A stretch of 5,763 bases of DNA from an uncultured Bacteriovorax sp. Lineage in GTDB: Bacteria; Bdellovibrionota; Bacteriovoracia; Bacteriovoracales; Bacteriovoracaceae. The stretch covers positions 1-5,763 of the forward strand of contig CAMLRB010000221.1 in the NCBI GenBank assembly GCA_946482295.1, written 5' to 3'. Positions 1 to 5,763 of this stretch are shown here, in pieces. The stretch's first letter is position 1. The number at the start of each line of letters is the position of its first letter. The translations under genes and the position numbers were made by a program. Under the pieces are notes generated by a model. The model had not been told where the DNA came from and ran no database searches. It saw nothing but the letters and a program-made list of their open reading frames with translations.

Positions 1-494
1 CAGAAATCATCCGTGTCCTGGCCACTAGCTCTTATCAACCAGAAAAAACAATCAAGTTCATGGCCTATGCAGGTGAAGAAGTTGGGCTTTTAGGTTCGAA
101 GGCCATTGCTAAGGATTTCAAAACTCGCAATGTTAATGTTATTGGTGTTCTTCAGTTAGATATGACGAATTTCAAAGGAACTAAAGAACTCGACATCGTT
201 ATGATGAGAGATTACACAAACGATGCGCAAAATGCTTTCTTAGGTACAATCATTGATCGTTATGTTCCAGATGTTAAATGGGGATACGATAAATGCGGAT
301 ATGGCTGTTCTGATCACGCTTCATGGCATGCTCAGGGATACCCAGCATCTATGCCATTTGAGTCGAGAATGGGCGACATGAATCGCAATATACACACAGT
401 AAGAGATACGCTCTCGGTTTCGAATAACAACGCTGATCATGCTTATAAATTTGCAAAAATGGGTCTTGCCTACGTGGTCGAATTAGATCGATAG
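1..494 (+). CDS. M28 family zinc aminopeptidase, Vibrio leucyl-aminopeptidase type (5' truncated by window)
   Basis: The reading frame is open from base 3 to the TAG at 492-494, giving 163 C-terminal residues. The ATG at 60 is internal, because coding sequence resembling the family continues upstream of it. The family removes N-terminal residues (often Leu or other hydrophobics) from peptides using two zinc ions and is usually exported. Visible motifs follow the Aeromonas/Vibrio proteolyticus enzyme. AYAGEE holds the catalytic Glu and a neighbouring zinc-ligand Glu (codons at 75 and 78). QLDMTN holds a zinc-ligand Asp (codon 159). CGYGCSDHASWH holds the last zinc-ligand His (codon 315) and a CxxxC pair (codons 294 and 306), which forms a disulfide in the Vibrio enzyme. 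The end (GLAYVVEL) matches the normal family C-terminus, so there is no extra C-terminal domain. The signal peptide, propeptide and first His/Asp zinc ligands would lie left of the window. The family call is very secure; the exact substrate is not. Confidence 0.93.
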   Translation, partial: EIIRVLATSSYQPEKTIKFMAYAGEEVGLLGSKAIAKDFKTRNVNVIGVLQLDMTNFKGTKELDIVMMRDYTNDAQNAFLGTIIDRYVPDVKWGYDKCGYGCSDHASWHAQGYPASMPFESRMGDMNRNIHTVRDTLSVSNNNADHAYKFAKMGLAYVVELDR

Positions 495-498
495 GTGT

Positions 499-527
499 TA
501 GACCATTAGAACTTCTTAAGCTATACT
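499..527 (+). promoter_or_regulatory. Candidate sigma70-type promoter for the helicase operon
   Basis: A -10-like TATACT (522-527, 5 of 6 to TATAAT) lies 17 bp downstream of a -35-like TAGACC (499-504, 4 of 6 to TTGACA). Transcription would start near 533-535, about 25 bases before the TTG start at 560. It sits just after the stop of the aminopeptidase gene, so the helicase group could be transcribed separately. The call rests only on consensus matching. No hairpin terminator is visible in this gap, so read-through from upstream is also possible. Confidence 0.45.
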
Positions 528-548
528 CAGTCGTGTAACCAAAAAAAT

Positions 549-553
549 AGGAA
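549..553 (+). promoter_or_regulatory. Ribosome binding site (AGGAA) that fixes the TTG start of the helicase
   Basis: AGGAA lies 6 bases before TTG at 560-562. An in-frame TAG at 548-550 rules out any earlier start, and the first in-frame ATG is about 100 codons further in. The TTG with this site is therefore the best-supported start. Confidence 0.7.
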
Positions 554-559
554 TTTTTA

Positions 560-3229
560 TTGAGCACGACTGATTTTCCCGCCCTCCCAGACTATAAAGG
601 CATCAAATCCCTTCTAGATACTGAACGTAAAACTCTCATTAAAATTCATTCTTTTGCTGAAAATGATGATTACATTCGTACTTCTGAAGATGCTGCGATC
701 ATTCTCGATTTTATCGAAAAGACGCAAACGGCGCTTTGGAACACCTTTAAACAATATCCTTCGCTTGTTTCCACATTTAATACTGAATATGTAAATTTTT
801 TCGAATTTCTTCAAAGAGATACGATTCTTTCACTAATCTTTATTGATGATTGTTTGATGCCAGAAAAAGAAATTTTCTTTTATGGTCAGGATGGAGGACT
901 CAATCCTGCCGTTCTTGAATTGCACTACAGTGTTTTAAAAAAATGGGTTGAGAGTAAAGAGGCCAATCACGTTGATACTCAAAAACTCTTAAAAGAGCAG
1001 TTTAGCTCAGATTTAAAATCGGCCAACCTCACTTGTCAGTGCGTGGCCTGTATGGCGGATTTTAGAACGCGCGTACGCGAAGTTGTTTATGAAGAGTGTT
1101 TAGCTGTCATCAATGAAACGAAAGCGCGAATTGAAGAACAAGTAGCGCAACAAAAAGACGGCGCCATTGCAGACGTCACAGTTTCTTACCAGAATCTTTT
1201 ACGTTCACTTGATCGTAAGTTTCAAGGTGTGCAGTTTAAACTTAAAAAATCTTCACTCAATCGTCTTGAAGCACAAGTTAAACAATTAACTGAAGATACT
1301 TTTACATATCCTGGCGAACTGGCCCTAAATCACGCTCGCAATCTAATTCTCTTTTTCCACCGCCAGTTGCAAGAAGATGGACTTTCGATCGATCTGGTTA
1401 GTGATGAAGAGTACCAACGCTTCTTTAAGCAGCTTGGAAGCAACATTTGGAGACATGAAAAGTATCTCGTTGCTGAATTTAAGAAGCTCATTAAATCAAT
1501 TCTCGTTTTAAAGAGAAAAGATATTTCATCTAACATTCTCCAGGAATATCTTGGACAATTCTGGATTCACTCGCACGCCCGTAAAGTTCCTAGAAAAATC
1601 ATTTATCACATGGGGCCTACGAACTCAGGGAAAACCTATCACGCGATTGAAGCACTCGTTAAATCTCGTAAAGGTTGTTATCTTGCTCCACTACGACTTC
1701 TCGCAGCTGAACTTTACGATACGATGAACTCAAAAGGTGTGGCGACGACTCTACTTACCGGTGAAGAGGTTATCGAGATAGAGGGTGCAACTCACTACTC
1801 ATCAACAATTGAGATGGCCAAACTCAATGAAGAGTTTTCATGTGCAGTTATCGATGAAATTCAGATGATCACAGACAAGCAAAGAGGGTGGGCCTGGACT
1901 CGTGCACTGGTAAATCTTCACTCATATGAAGTTCATGTTTGTGGTGATGGCTCAGTTCTTGATCTCGTTCGCCAGATTGTCGAACTCTGTGGTGATGAAC
2001 TCGAAGTCAGAAACTATGAACGTATGACTAAACTGGAAGTCGAAGAACGCCCTATTACTCTTTCTCAGTTACAAAAGAGTGATGCCTTAATTGTATTCTC
2101 ACGCCGAAATGCTTTGAGATATAAATTTGACCTTGAACAGCTGGGATTTAAAGTTTCGATTATCTACGGAATGCTCTCTCCGGAAGTTCGCCGCGAACAG
2201 GCCAGAAAATTTGATAAAGGAATTACTGATGTCATCGTAAGTACAGATGCGATTTCGATGGGGATGAACTTACCAATTAAACGAATTGTTTTTTCGACTC
2301 TTACTAAACATATTAATTCTCAGGAACATCCGATTACCGTCAGCGAGATTAAGCAGATCGCTGGTCGTGCTGGACGTTTCCAACGTTTTCCAATTGGGAA
2401 AGTGACGTGTTTGCAGAAAGTTGAAGAAGGCTTAACTGACATTAAAGATGCACTTGAATCTACTCTTGATCAGCAAAAGCAAGGTATGGTTGGTCCAGAT
2501 TTAGATATTTTTACGAAAGTAAACAATGCTCTTTCTAGCCATAATCTTCCAATTTTAAAGCTCTCAGAATTTTTACGCCTCTTCAATACAATGACGTTCA
2601 CTAAACCTTTTTATTGTGTTGACCTAAAAGAGATGATTGAGCTTGCAGAAACGGTAGAAGATATTGATCACGGAAACTCGCTTTCATCAGCTGAAATCTT
2701 CGGGTTTGCATGTGCTCCAGTAAACCTAGGCTTATTAGAACATGTTCAATACTATGTTTGGATTCTCAAAAAATATGTTTCGAACGAAGTGATTAAAAAT
2801 GAACACATAAATCATAATTCTAATGAAATTGATTATCTCGAAACTACGATCAAATGTGTTGAGCTTTACCAGTGGTTAGCGAGACATTTTAACGGAAAAA
2901 ATTTCGAATTCGACGATCGCGATTTACTTGAAAATAAACTTCTCGCTATTGAAAAATTGAACACGCTTCTTTCTGATAAAATCGTGCCAACTTGTTCAAG
3001 TTGCGGAGTGAAGCTTCCAGAGGGGGCTAAGTTTCCCATCTGTGAAGAGTGTTTTAAAGAAAGACGCTTTAGTCGCCGTCCATTCCCGAGACGTGGGGGG
3101 CCAACGAAACCTGGTGAGAAAAATTCAAACCTTGCCTCTGCAGTTGGATCCACTAATAAAAATTTCCGACAAGGAAAGCCGTCTAAAAAACGTAAATTTC
3201 AGGGAAAATCAGGTAAGCCGAAAAGATAA
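560..3229 (+). CDS. Suv3-family ATP-dependent RNA helicase with C-terminal zinc-ribbon-like motif and basic tail
   Basis: This 889-residue protein starts at TTG. Its core closely resembles Suv3, the superfamily 2 RNA helicase that partners exoribonuclease/PNPase in mitochondrial RNA decay. ATPase motifs in order: GPTNSGKT (352-359, Walker A), APLRLLAAE (376-384), TGEE (400-403), DEIQ (432-435, Walker B), RGWAWTRAL (442-450), CGDG (461-464), FSRR (513-516), STDAISMGMNL (561-571) and QIAGRAGRF (599-607). Residues about 620-750 follow Suv3 helical regions, and about 758-806 fit the short Suv3 C-terminal domain (LYQWLARHF). Beyond it lie a CxxC-x12-CxxC motif (C812, C815, C828, C831), probably zinc binding, and a 58-residue Arg/Lys/Gly-rich tail likely to bind RNA. 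Residues 1-340 match no domain I recognise; they look mostly helical and contain C159, C161, C164 and C180. All catalytic motifs are intact, so it should be an active cytoplasmic helicase. It is the first gene of the three-gene run. The family is confident; the RNA target and partners are unknown. Confidence 0.93.
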   Translation: MSTTDFPALPDYKGIKSLLDTERKTLIKIHSFAENDDYIRTSEDAAIILDFIEKTQTALWNTFKQYPSLVSTFNTEYVNFFEFLQRDTILSLIFIDDCLMPEKEIFFYGQDGGLNPAVLELHYSVLKKWVESKEANHVDTQKLLKEQFSSDLKSANLTCQCVACMADFRTRVREVVYEECLAVINETKARIEEQVAQQKDGAIADVTVSYQNLLRSLDRKFQGVQFKLKKSSLNRLEAQVKQLTEDTFTYPGELALNHARNLILFFHRQLQEDGLSIDLVSDEEYQRFFKQLGSNIWRHEKYLVAEFKKLIKSILVLKRKDISSNILQEYLGQFWIHSHARKVPRKIIYHMGPTNSGKTYHAIEALVKSRKGCYLAPLRLLAAELYDTMNSKGVATTLLTGEEVIEIEGATHYSSTIEMAKLNEEFSCAVIDEIQMITDKQRGWAWTRALVNLHSYEVHVCGDGSVLDLVRQIVELCGDELEVRNYERMTKLEVEERPITLSQLQKSDALIVFSRRNALRYKFDLEQLGFKVSIIYGMLSPEVRREQARKFDKGITDVIVSTDAISMGMNLPIKRIVFSTLTKHINSQEHPITVSEIKQIAGRAGRFQRFPIGKVTCLQKVEEGLTDIKDALESTLDQQKQGMVGPDLDIFTKVNNALSSHNLPILKLSEFLRLFNTMTFTKPFYCVDLKEMIELAETVEDIDHGNSLSSAEIFGFACAPVNLGLLEHVQYYVWILKKYVSNEVIKNEHINHNSNEIDYLETTIKCVELYQWLARHFNGKNFEFDDRDLLENKLLAIEKLNTLLSDKIVPTCSSCGVKLPEGAKFPICEECFKERRFSRRPFPRRGGPTKPGEKNSNLASAVGSTNKNFRQGKPSKKRKFQGKSGKPKR

Positions 3230-3231
3230 TC

Positions 3232-4056
3232 ATGAATATCATCATGAATCACAGAGAATATGCTCGACTTCTTTTAGAAGGTCCTTCGCTGGAAGATAAA
3301 TTAACTTCCAGCAAGGGCATCGACATCATTATTAGTAATGAAAAGTATGAACTTGTCTCTAATCCGGGTAGAGCGGAGAAATTAAAATTCGATAATGAGC
3401 AGACGAAGTTTCCTCGTGCTGCTAGTTTCATTCATGAAGAACGAAGAGGTCTAGCTCTTCATTTTTTTGCCAATCATGAATTGCTAGCAATTGAGATGAT
3501 GGCCGCGGCCCTACTTGTTTATCCCGACACTCCTGAGCTCATATCTTTTAAAAAAGGCCTCATAAAAACAATTCAAGATGAACAAAAACATTTAAAGCTT
3601 TATTTAAATCGCATGAAAGATTTTAAAGTCGAACTTGGTGATTTCCCTCTGAATGATTTTTTCTGGCGCTCGATGGAAAAATTAAAAACACCTTCTCATT
3701 TTTATTCGGCAATGGCCCTAACTTTTGAATCAGCTAATCTGGACTTTGCTCAATACTATGAAAAATGTTTTGCGGAAGTGGAAGACTTTGAAACAGCAAA
3801 GATTATGCGAATAGTTTTTGAAGATGAAATCTCGCACGTCGCTCTTGGCGCTCACTGGCTCAATCAATGGCGTGCTGATAAAGACTTATGGAATTATTAT
3901 AAAGAGCATCTTCCCGGAGTGATGACTCCTGCACGTGGAAAGGGTATCCACTTCGATCGCAAGTCTCGGGTTAAGGCCGGCCTCGATGAAAACTTCATCA
4001 ACGAACTTGATGCATTCAGGGATGAATTCAAAGTTACAAATCGGAAAAATTGGTAA
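3232..4056 (+). CDS. DUF455 family ferritin-like protein, putative di-metal oxidase/hydroxylase
   Basis: The protein has 274 residues, the usual DUF455 (HI_0077-like) length. The N-terminus (HREYARLLLEGPSLEDKL, then NPGR) and the HFFANHEL/AIE block are typical of the family. Candidate metal ligands follow the ferritin-like four-helix pattern: E83 and/or E88 (helix 1), E117 with H120 (ExxH, helix 2), E166 (helix 3), and E199 with H202 (ExxH, helix 4). The set is complete, so a di-iron or Fe/Mn centre is plausible. Related ferritin-like proteins include oxidases and the tRNA hydroxylase MiaE, but DUF455 itself has no established reaction that I can name. No signal peptide or membrane segment is seen, so it is probably cytoplasmic. 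The start follows the helicase stop by 2 bp, with only weak Shine-Dalgarno-like sequence, suggesting translational coupling. An in-frame ATG at 3244 is an alternative start. Its stop TAA shares one base with the next gene's ATG. Confidence 0.88.
   Translation: MNIIMNHREYARLLLEGPSLEDKLTSSKGIDIIISNEKYELVSNPGRAEKLKFDNEQTKFPRAASFIHEERRGLALHFFANHELLAIEMMAAALLVYPDTPELISFKKGLIKTIQDEQKHLKLYLNRMKDFKVELGDFPLNDFFWRSMEKLKTPSHFYSAMALTFESANLDFAQYYEKCFAEVEDFETAKIMRIVFEDEISHVALGAHWLNQWRADKDLWNYYKEHLPGVMTPARGKGIHFDRKSRVKAGLDENFINELDAFRDEFKVTNRKNW
3288..3312 (+). repeat. Perfect 8-bp inverted repeat (stem-loop) near the 5' end of the DUF455 gene
   Basis: GCTGGAAG (3288-3295) and CTTCCAGC (3305-3312) are exact reverse complements around a 9-base AT-rich loop. 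No T-run follows, so it is not a standard rho-independent terminator. It lies within codons about 19-27 of the DUF455 gene. It could form an RNA hairpin in the operon message or be chance. Confidence 0.7.
4043..4046 (+). promoter_or_regulatory. Weak ribosome binding site (GGAA) for the ATP-grasp gene
   Basis: GGAA lies 9 bases before the ATG at 4056 and inside the end of the DUF455 gene. Together with the TAATG stop/start overlap, it supports the ATG over the TTG at 4050, which would leave only a 3-base gap to this site. Confidence 0.45.
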
Positions 4057-5069
4057 TGAAGACGTTTTTCGTTGATCTTGATTACGAATCCTATCTCTTT
4101 GATCCAAACCATAATCCGAATTCAGCAGCTTCATTACGTGCCAGACGAGAATTTGAATATGTTTATTTTCTCGTACAAAAACTTCCAAGTCGTCTCAAAA
4201 ATGTTCGGGACTATTCTTCTGTGTATCTAGATGGTTTGAAGAAGCTTGGTTTTGTTATTCCAGTATTGGATCCTCTAAGCAAAGACGCATTCCCATGGTG
4301 GGGACACCATCATGATCTGGAGATAGAAAAAAAGTTAAATTCAAAGCTGACATCTTCCCAAATTGCCCAAGAAAATGATTGGGGATTTGCCCATGGAAAG
4401 TGGGTTCAAAACTTCCAAGAAATCATAGTTCATTGTGAGAAACATCCTCAATTTAATGAGTGGTTATTGAAACATCCTCATAGCTTTAGCGGTATTGGTC
4501 ACCAAAGTTTTGAAGTGAATAATCTAGATGAGAGTAAGTTAAAATTGCAGGGAACACTCTTACTTGAGCCTAAGTATAAAAGAGTTTTTGATCTAGGAAC
4601 AACGTTTCTCGTGAACGAAGGAGAAATTGAAGATTCATTCATGGTTGAAAATTATAATTCTAGTCGGGGCGCATTTCGTGGCGGAATGTCTGCGCGGTCC
4701 ATTTCAGAATTTAAAAAAACTATTTTAGAAAAATATGATTTCGATTTAACTGAACTTCAAAAAGATCTTGGGGATATTGCGGAAATTTACCTATCTTTAG
4801 GTGCTCAATCAAATATCCAGATTGATTCTTTTATCTATGAAGAGAATGGAGTGTTGAAGGCCTATCCTCTAGTAGAGGTTAATTACCGCAAGACAATGGG
4901 GCTCGTTCTCAATGCACTGGCAGAGAAATGTGGAGAGCATGGCCCTGTGGAATGGATTATTCAAAATCAAAAAGAGATGGATGAGAAAGGAGTTCCTCAG
5001 AATGGAATCCAGCTATCTCCCGATGGAAATCAATTTACTAGTTTTTTGGTGAACAGTAGCGATCGTTAA
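4056..5069 (+). CDS. ATP-grasp fold protein, putative ATP-dependent carboxylate-amine ligase
   Basis: The chosen ATG gives 337 residues and overlaps the DUF455 stop by one base (TAATG). A TTG at 4050 would add two residues. Motifs fit an ATP-grasp domain in the usual order. LKHPHSFSGIGH (138-149) looks like the nucleotide-contacting Lys (K139) plus the glycine-rich phosphate loop. LLLEPKYKRVFDLG (168-181) resembles the conserved EP...R..D segment. D257 followed by EVNYRKTMG (274-282) supplies the Mg-binding Asp/Glu/Asn set (D257, E274, N276). The first ~130 residues (R-rich SLRARREFEY segment, then PWWGHHHD) would hold the pre-ATP-grasp region and substrate site. ATP-grasp enzymes join a carboxylate to an amine or thiol through an acyl phosphate, but no substrate can be named here. 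No export signal is seen. Coupling to the DUF455 gene suggests the two act together. The fold assignment is fairly strong, the function open. Confidence 0.75.
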   Translation: MKTFFVDLDYESYLFDPNHNPNSAASLRARREFEYVYFLVQKLPSRLKNVRDYSSVYLDGLKKLGFVIPVLDPLSKDAFPWWGHHHDLEIEKKLNSKLTSSQIAQENDWGFAHGKWVQNFQEIIVHCEKHPQFNEWLLKHPHSFSGIGHQSFEVNNLDESKLKLQGTLLLEPKYKRVFDLGTTFLVNEGEIEDSFMVENYNSSRGAFRGGMSARSISEFKKTILEKYDFDLTELQKDLGDIAEIYLSLGAQSNIQIDSFIYEENGVLKAYPLVEVNYRKTMGLVLNALAEKCGEHGPVEWIIQNQKEMDEKGVPQNGIQLSPDGNQFTSFLVNSSDR

Positions 5070-5682
5070 GTTCTAAAGTCAGTCTTCCAACCGTTTCAAA
5101 ATCTTCACCATAGATAACTATTCCGTCTTCGTGTCCACGCATGCAAAGTGTTCCTCTTGTTTTTTGAGCAACACATTTTTGAGTAGCATGGGCCATTTCA
5201 ACAGTTCCGTAAGGAATGCTTTCGCAGGTGAAATCAGCATTATCCTCAATCATCCCTTTCCAGATTTCGGTAGAGTGAATGTGGAAAATAACATTGATTG
5301 CTGGATTGGCCATGTAGATGGCAGCATGAGTGAGTGCTTCACTAGAGGCCTCAATTGGTCCCATCGTTTTTATTTTCAAATTCTCAATGTCGTAATCGAG
5401 AACGCGAGTGTAATGAGCACCTGTTAAATCAGAAAATTTACCGGTCTGAGTTCCAGTGATGACGAATTGGCGACGCTCACTTGGAAAATGGTTTTTGTAA
5501 TCTTGAATGACAGACATATTTCCGAAGCCAATATTAACTTCTGGATACTCACCAATGAGATTTAATTTGTAGAGTTTTTTTCTCCAGTATTCCAGAGAAT
5601 GAACTTCCTCTTCATCGAGTGAAGGGCAGTAGGTAAAATTTGACCGGTCGTATTTAATTACTCCGTCATCTATGACTTTCAT
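5038..5682 (-). CDS. Class II aldolase/adducin family protein
   Basis: This 214-residue protein is about the usual size for class II aldolase-fold enzymes (L-fuculose-1-phosphate aldolase, L-ribulose-5-phosphate 4-epimerase, methylthioribulose-1-phosphate dehydratase). Motifs: GFGNMS (52-57) and TGTQTG (76-81), phosphate/substrate-site segments; EASSE (111-115), whose E115 matches the catalytic Glu position; HIH (H134 and H136) and GHE (H184), which together give the three-His zinc site. The active site therefore looks complete. The N-terminal segment with EYWRKKLYKLNLIGEYP is typical of an uncharacterised subgroup rather than of the sugar-phosphate aldolases proper, so no reaction is assigned. 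It is probably cytoplasmic. The ATG is preceded by AAAGGA with a 5-base spacer. The gene runs convergent to the ATP-grasp gene, and their last 32 bp overlap, so it is not part of that operon. The family is secure, the substrate unknown. Confidence 0.9.
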   Translation of the reverse strand: MKVIDDGVIKYDRSNFTYCPSLDEEEVHSLEYWRKKLYKLNLIGEYPEVNIGFGNMSVIQDYKNHFPSERRQFVITGTQTGKFSDLTGAHYTRVLDYDIENLKIKTMGPIEASSEALTHAAIYMANPAINVIFHIHSTEIWKGMIEDNADFTCESIPYGTVEMAHATQKCVAQKTRGTLCMRGHEDGIVIYGEDFETVGRLTLELNDRYCSPKN

Positions 5683-5687
5683 GAAAA

Positions 5688-5693
5688 TCCTTT
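5688..5693 (-). promoter_or_regulatory. Ribosome binding site (AAAGGA) of the class II aldolase gene
   Basis: Read on the minus strand, AAAGGA lies 5 bases upstream of the ATG at 5682-5680. It supports that start. It shares its last base with the plus-strand TATAAT at 5693-5698. Confidence 0.7.
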
Positions 5694-5698
5694 ATAAT
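5693..5698 (+). promoter_or_regulatory. Candidate -10 element (TATAAT) of a divergent promoter, possibly giving a leaderless transcript
   Basis: A perfect TATAAT sits 6 bases before the ATG at 5705, the spacing expected if transcription begins at or next to the A of the start codon. A -35 is weak: ATGACT at 5672-5677 matches 4 of 6 but with only a 15-bp spacer. No Shine-Dalgarno is seen before 5705. AT-rich DNA makes chance matches common. Confidence 0.35.
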
Positions 5699-5704
5699 TT
5701 CTAT

Positions 5705-5763
5705 ATGCTCGAAAAACTTATCACAAACATTAAAAACAGTCTTCCTGGCGCTAAAAAAAGTGC
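5705..5763 (+). CDS. Start of an unidentified gene (3' end outside window)
   Basis: An ATG at 5705 opens a frame with no stop to the window end, reading MLEKLITNIKNSLPGAKKS. It begins 22 bases from the divergent aldolase start, a normal place for a divergent gene. An amphipathic helix followed by a Leu-Pro-Gly-Ala step is loosely reminiscent of BolA-family N-termini, but 19 residues are too few to assign. No ribosome binding site precedes it; a TATAAT at 5693-5698 suggests a possible leaderless message. It may be a chance frame, although nothing else occupies this edge. Confidence 0.4.
   Translation, partial: MLEKLITNIKNSLPGAKKS

Noticed and set aside
495..559. Possible terminator after the aminopeptidase gene
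   Set aside because: The A-rich run before the helicase start has no preceding stable inverted repeat, only the 6-bp palindrome CTTAAG.
2866..3153. A 95-codon minus-strand frame under the helicase C-terminus
   Set aside because: It is antisense to the cysteine-rich motif and basic tail; no recognisable motif.
3042..3299. An open + frame of 85 codons across the helicase/DUF455 junction
   Set aside because: It lies inside two well-supported genes in another frame, has low-complexity basic composition arising from the helicase tail codons, and resembles no family.
4050..4055. TTG at 4050 as the start of the ATP-grasp gene
   Set aside because: It is possible but adds only two residues and lies too close to the GGAA site. 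The ATG at 4056 forms a standard TAATG overlap.
3886..4188. Two overlapping minus-strand open frames across the DUF455/ATP-grasp junction
   Set aside because: They are antisense to coding sequence with recognisable family motifs and show no protein signature of their own.
4439..4480. 12-bp direct repeat GAAACATCCTCA (4439-4450 and 4469-4480), exactly 30 bp apart
   Set aside because: It is in frame and encodes Lys-His-Pro twice, the second being part of the ATP-grasp nucleotide loop. Two short copies are most simply a local coincidence or old duplication; no array or mobile-element structure.
5131..5427. An open + frame of 98 codons opposite the aldolase gene
   Set aside because: It is the antisense shadow of a conserved coding sequence whose active-site motifs are all on the minus strand.

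Overview
The window is AT-leaning, densely packed bacterial DNA. It has a partial secreted-type metallopeptidase, a tightly spaced three-gene run on the + strand, a convergent gene on the - strand, and probably the first codons of another + strand gene at the right edge. The mix is a Vibrio-type M28 aminopeptidase, a bacterial Suv3-type RNA helicase, a DUF455 ferritin-like protein, a lone ATP-grasp protein and a class II aldolase. This would fit a Gram-negative such as a Bdellovibrionota/Bacteriovorax-like lineage. That placement is inferred from general gene style; no marker gene here settles it.

Layout: (1) 1-494 (+) is the C-terminal part of an M28 zinc aminopeptidase, with its remaining active-site residues intact. 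(2) 495-559 is a short gap with a plausible sigma70-type promoter and a Shine-Dalgarno site, followed by a TTG-started gene. (3) 560-3229 (+) is an 889-residue Suv3-family RNA helicase with an unassigned N-terminal region of about 340 residues, and with a four-cysteine zinc-ribbon-like motif and a very basic tail at the C-terminus. (4) 3232-4056 (+) is a DUF455 ferritin-like protein with a complete set of candidate di-metal ligands. (5) 4056-5069 (+) is an ATP-grasp-fold ligase-like protein. (6) 5038-5682 (-) is a class II aldolase/adducin-family protein whose 3' end overlaps the 3' end of the ATP-grasp gene by 32 bp. (7) From 5705 (+) an open reading frame runs off the window.

The helicase, DUF455 and ATP-grasp genes are separated by 2 bp and then overlap by 1 bp (TAATG), so they very likely share one transcript and are translationally coupled. 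This is the most interesting part of the window: an RNA helicase, a probable non-heme di-metal oxidase or hydroxylase, and a probable ATP-dependent carboxylate ligase encoded together. Whether the last two form a modification pathway, for RNA, a peptide or a small molecule, is a hypothesis that the sequence alone does not prove. No RNA genes, insertion sequences, CRISPR arrays or clear rho-independent terminators were seen.
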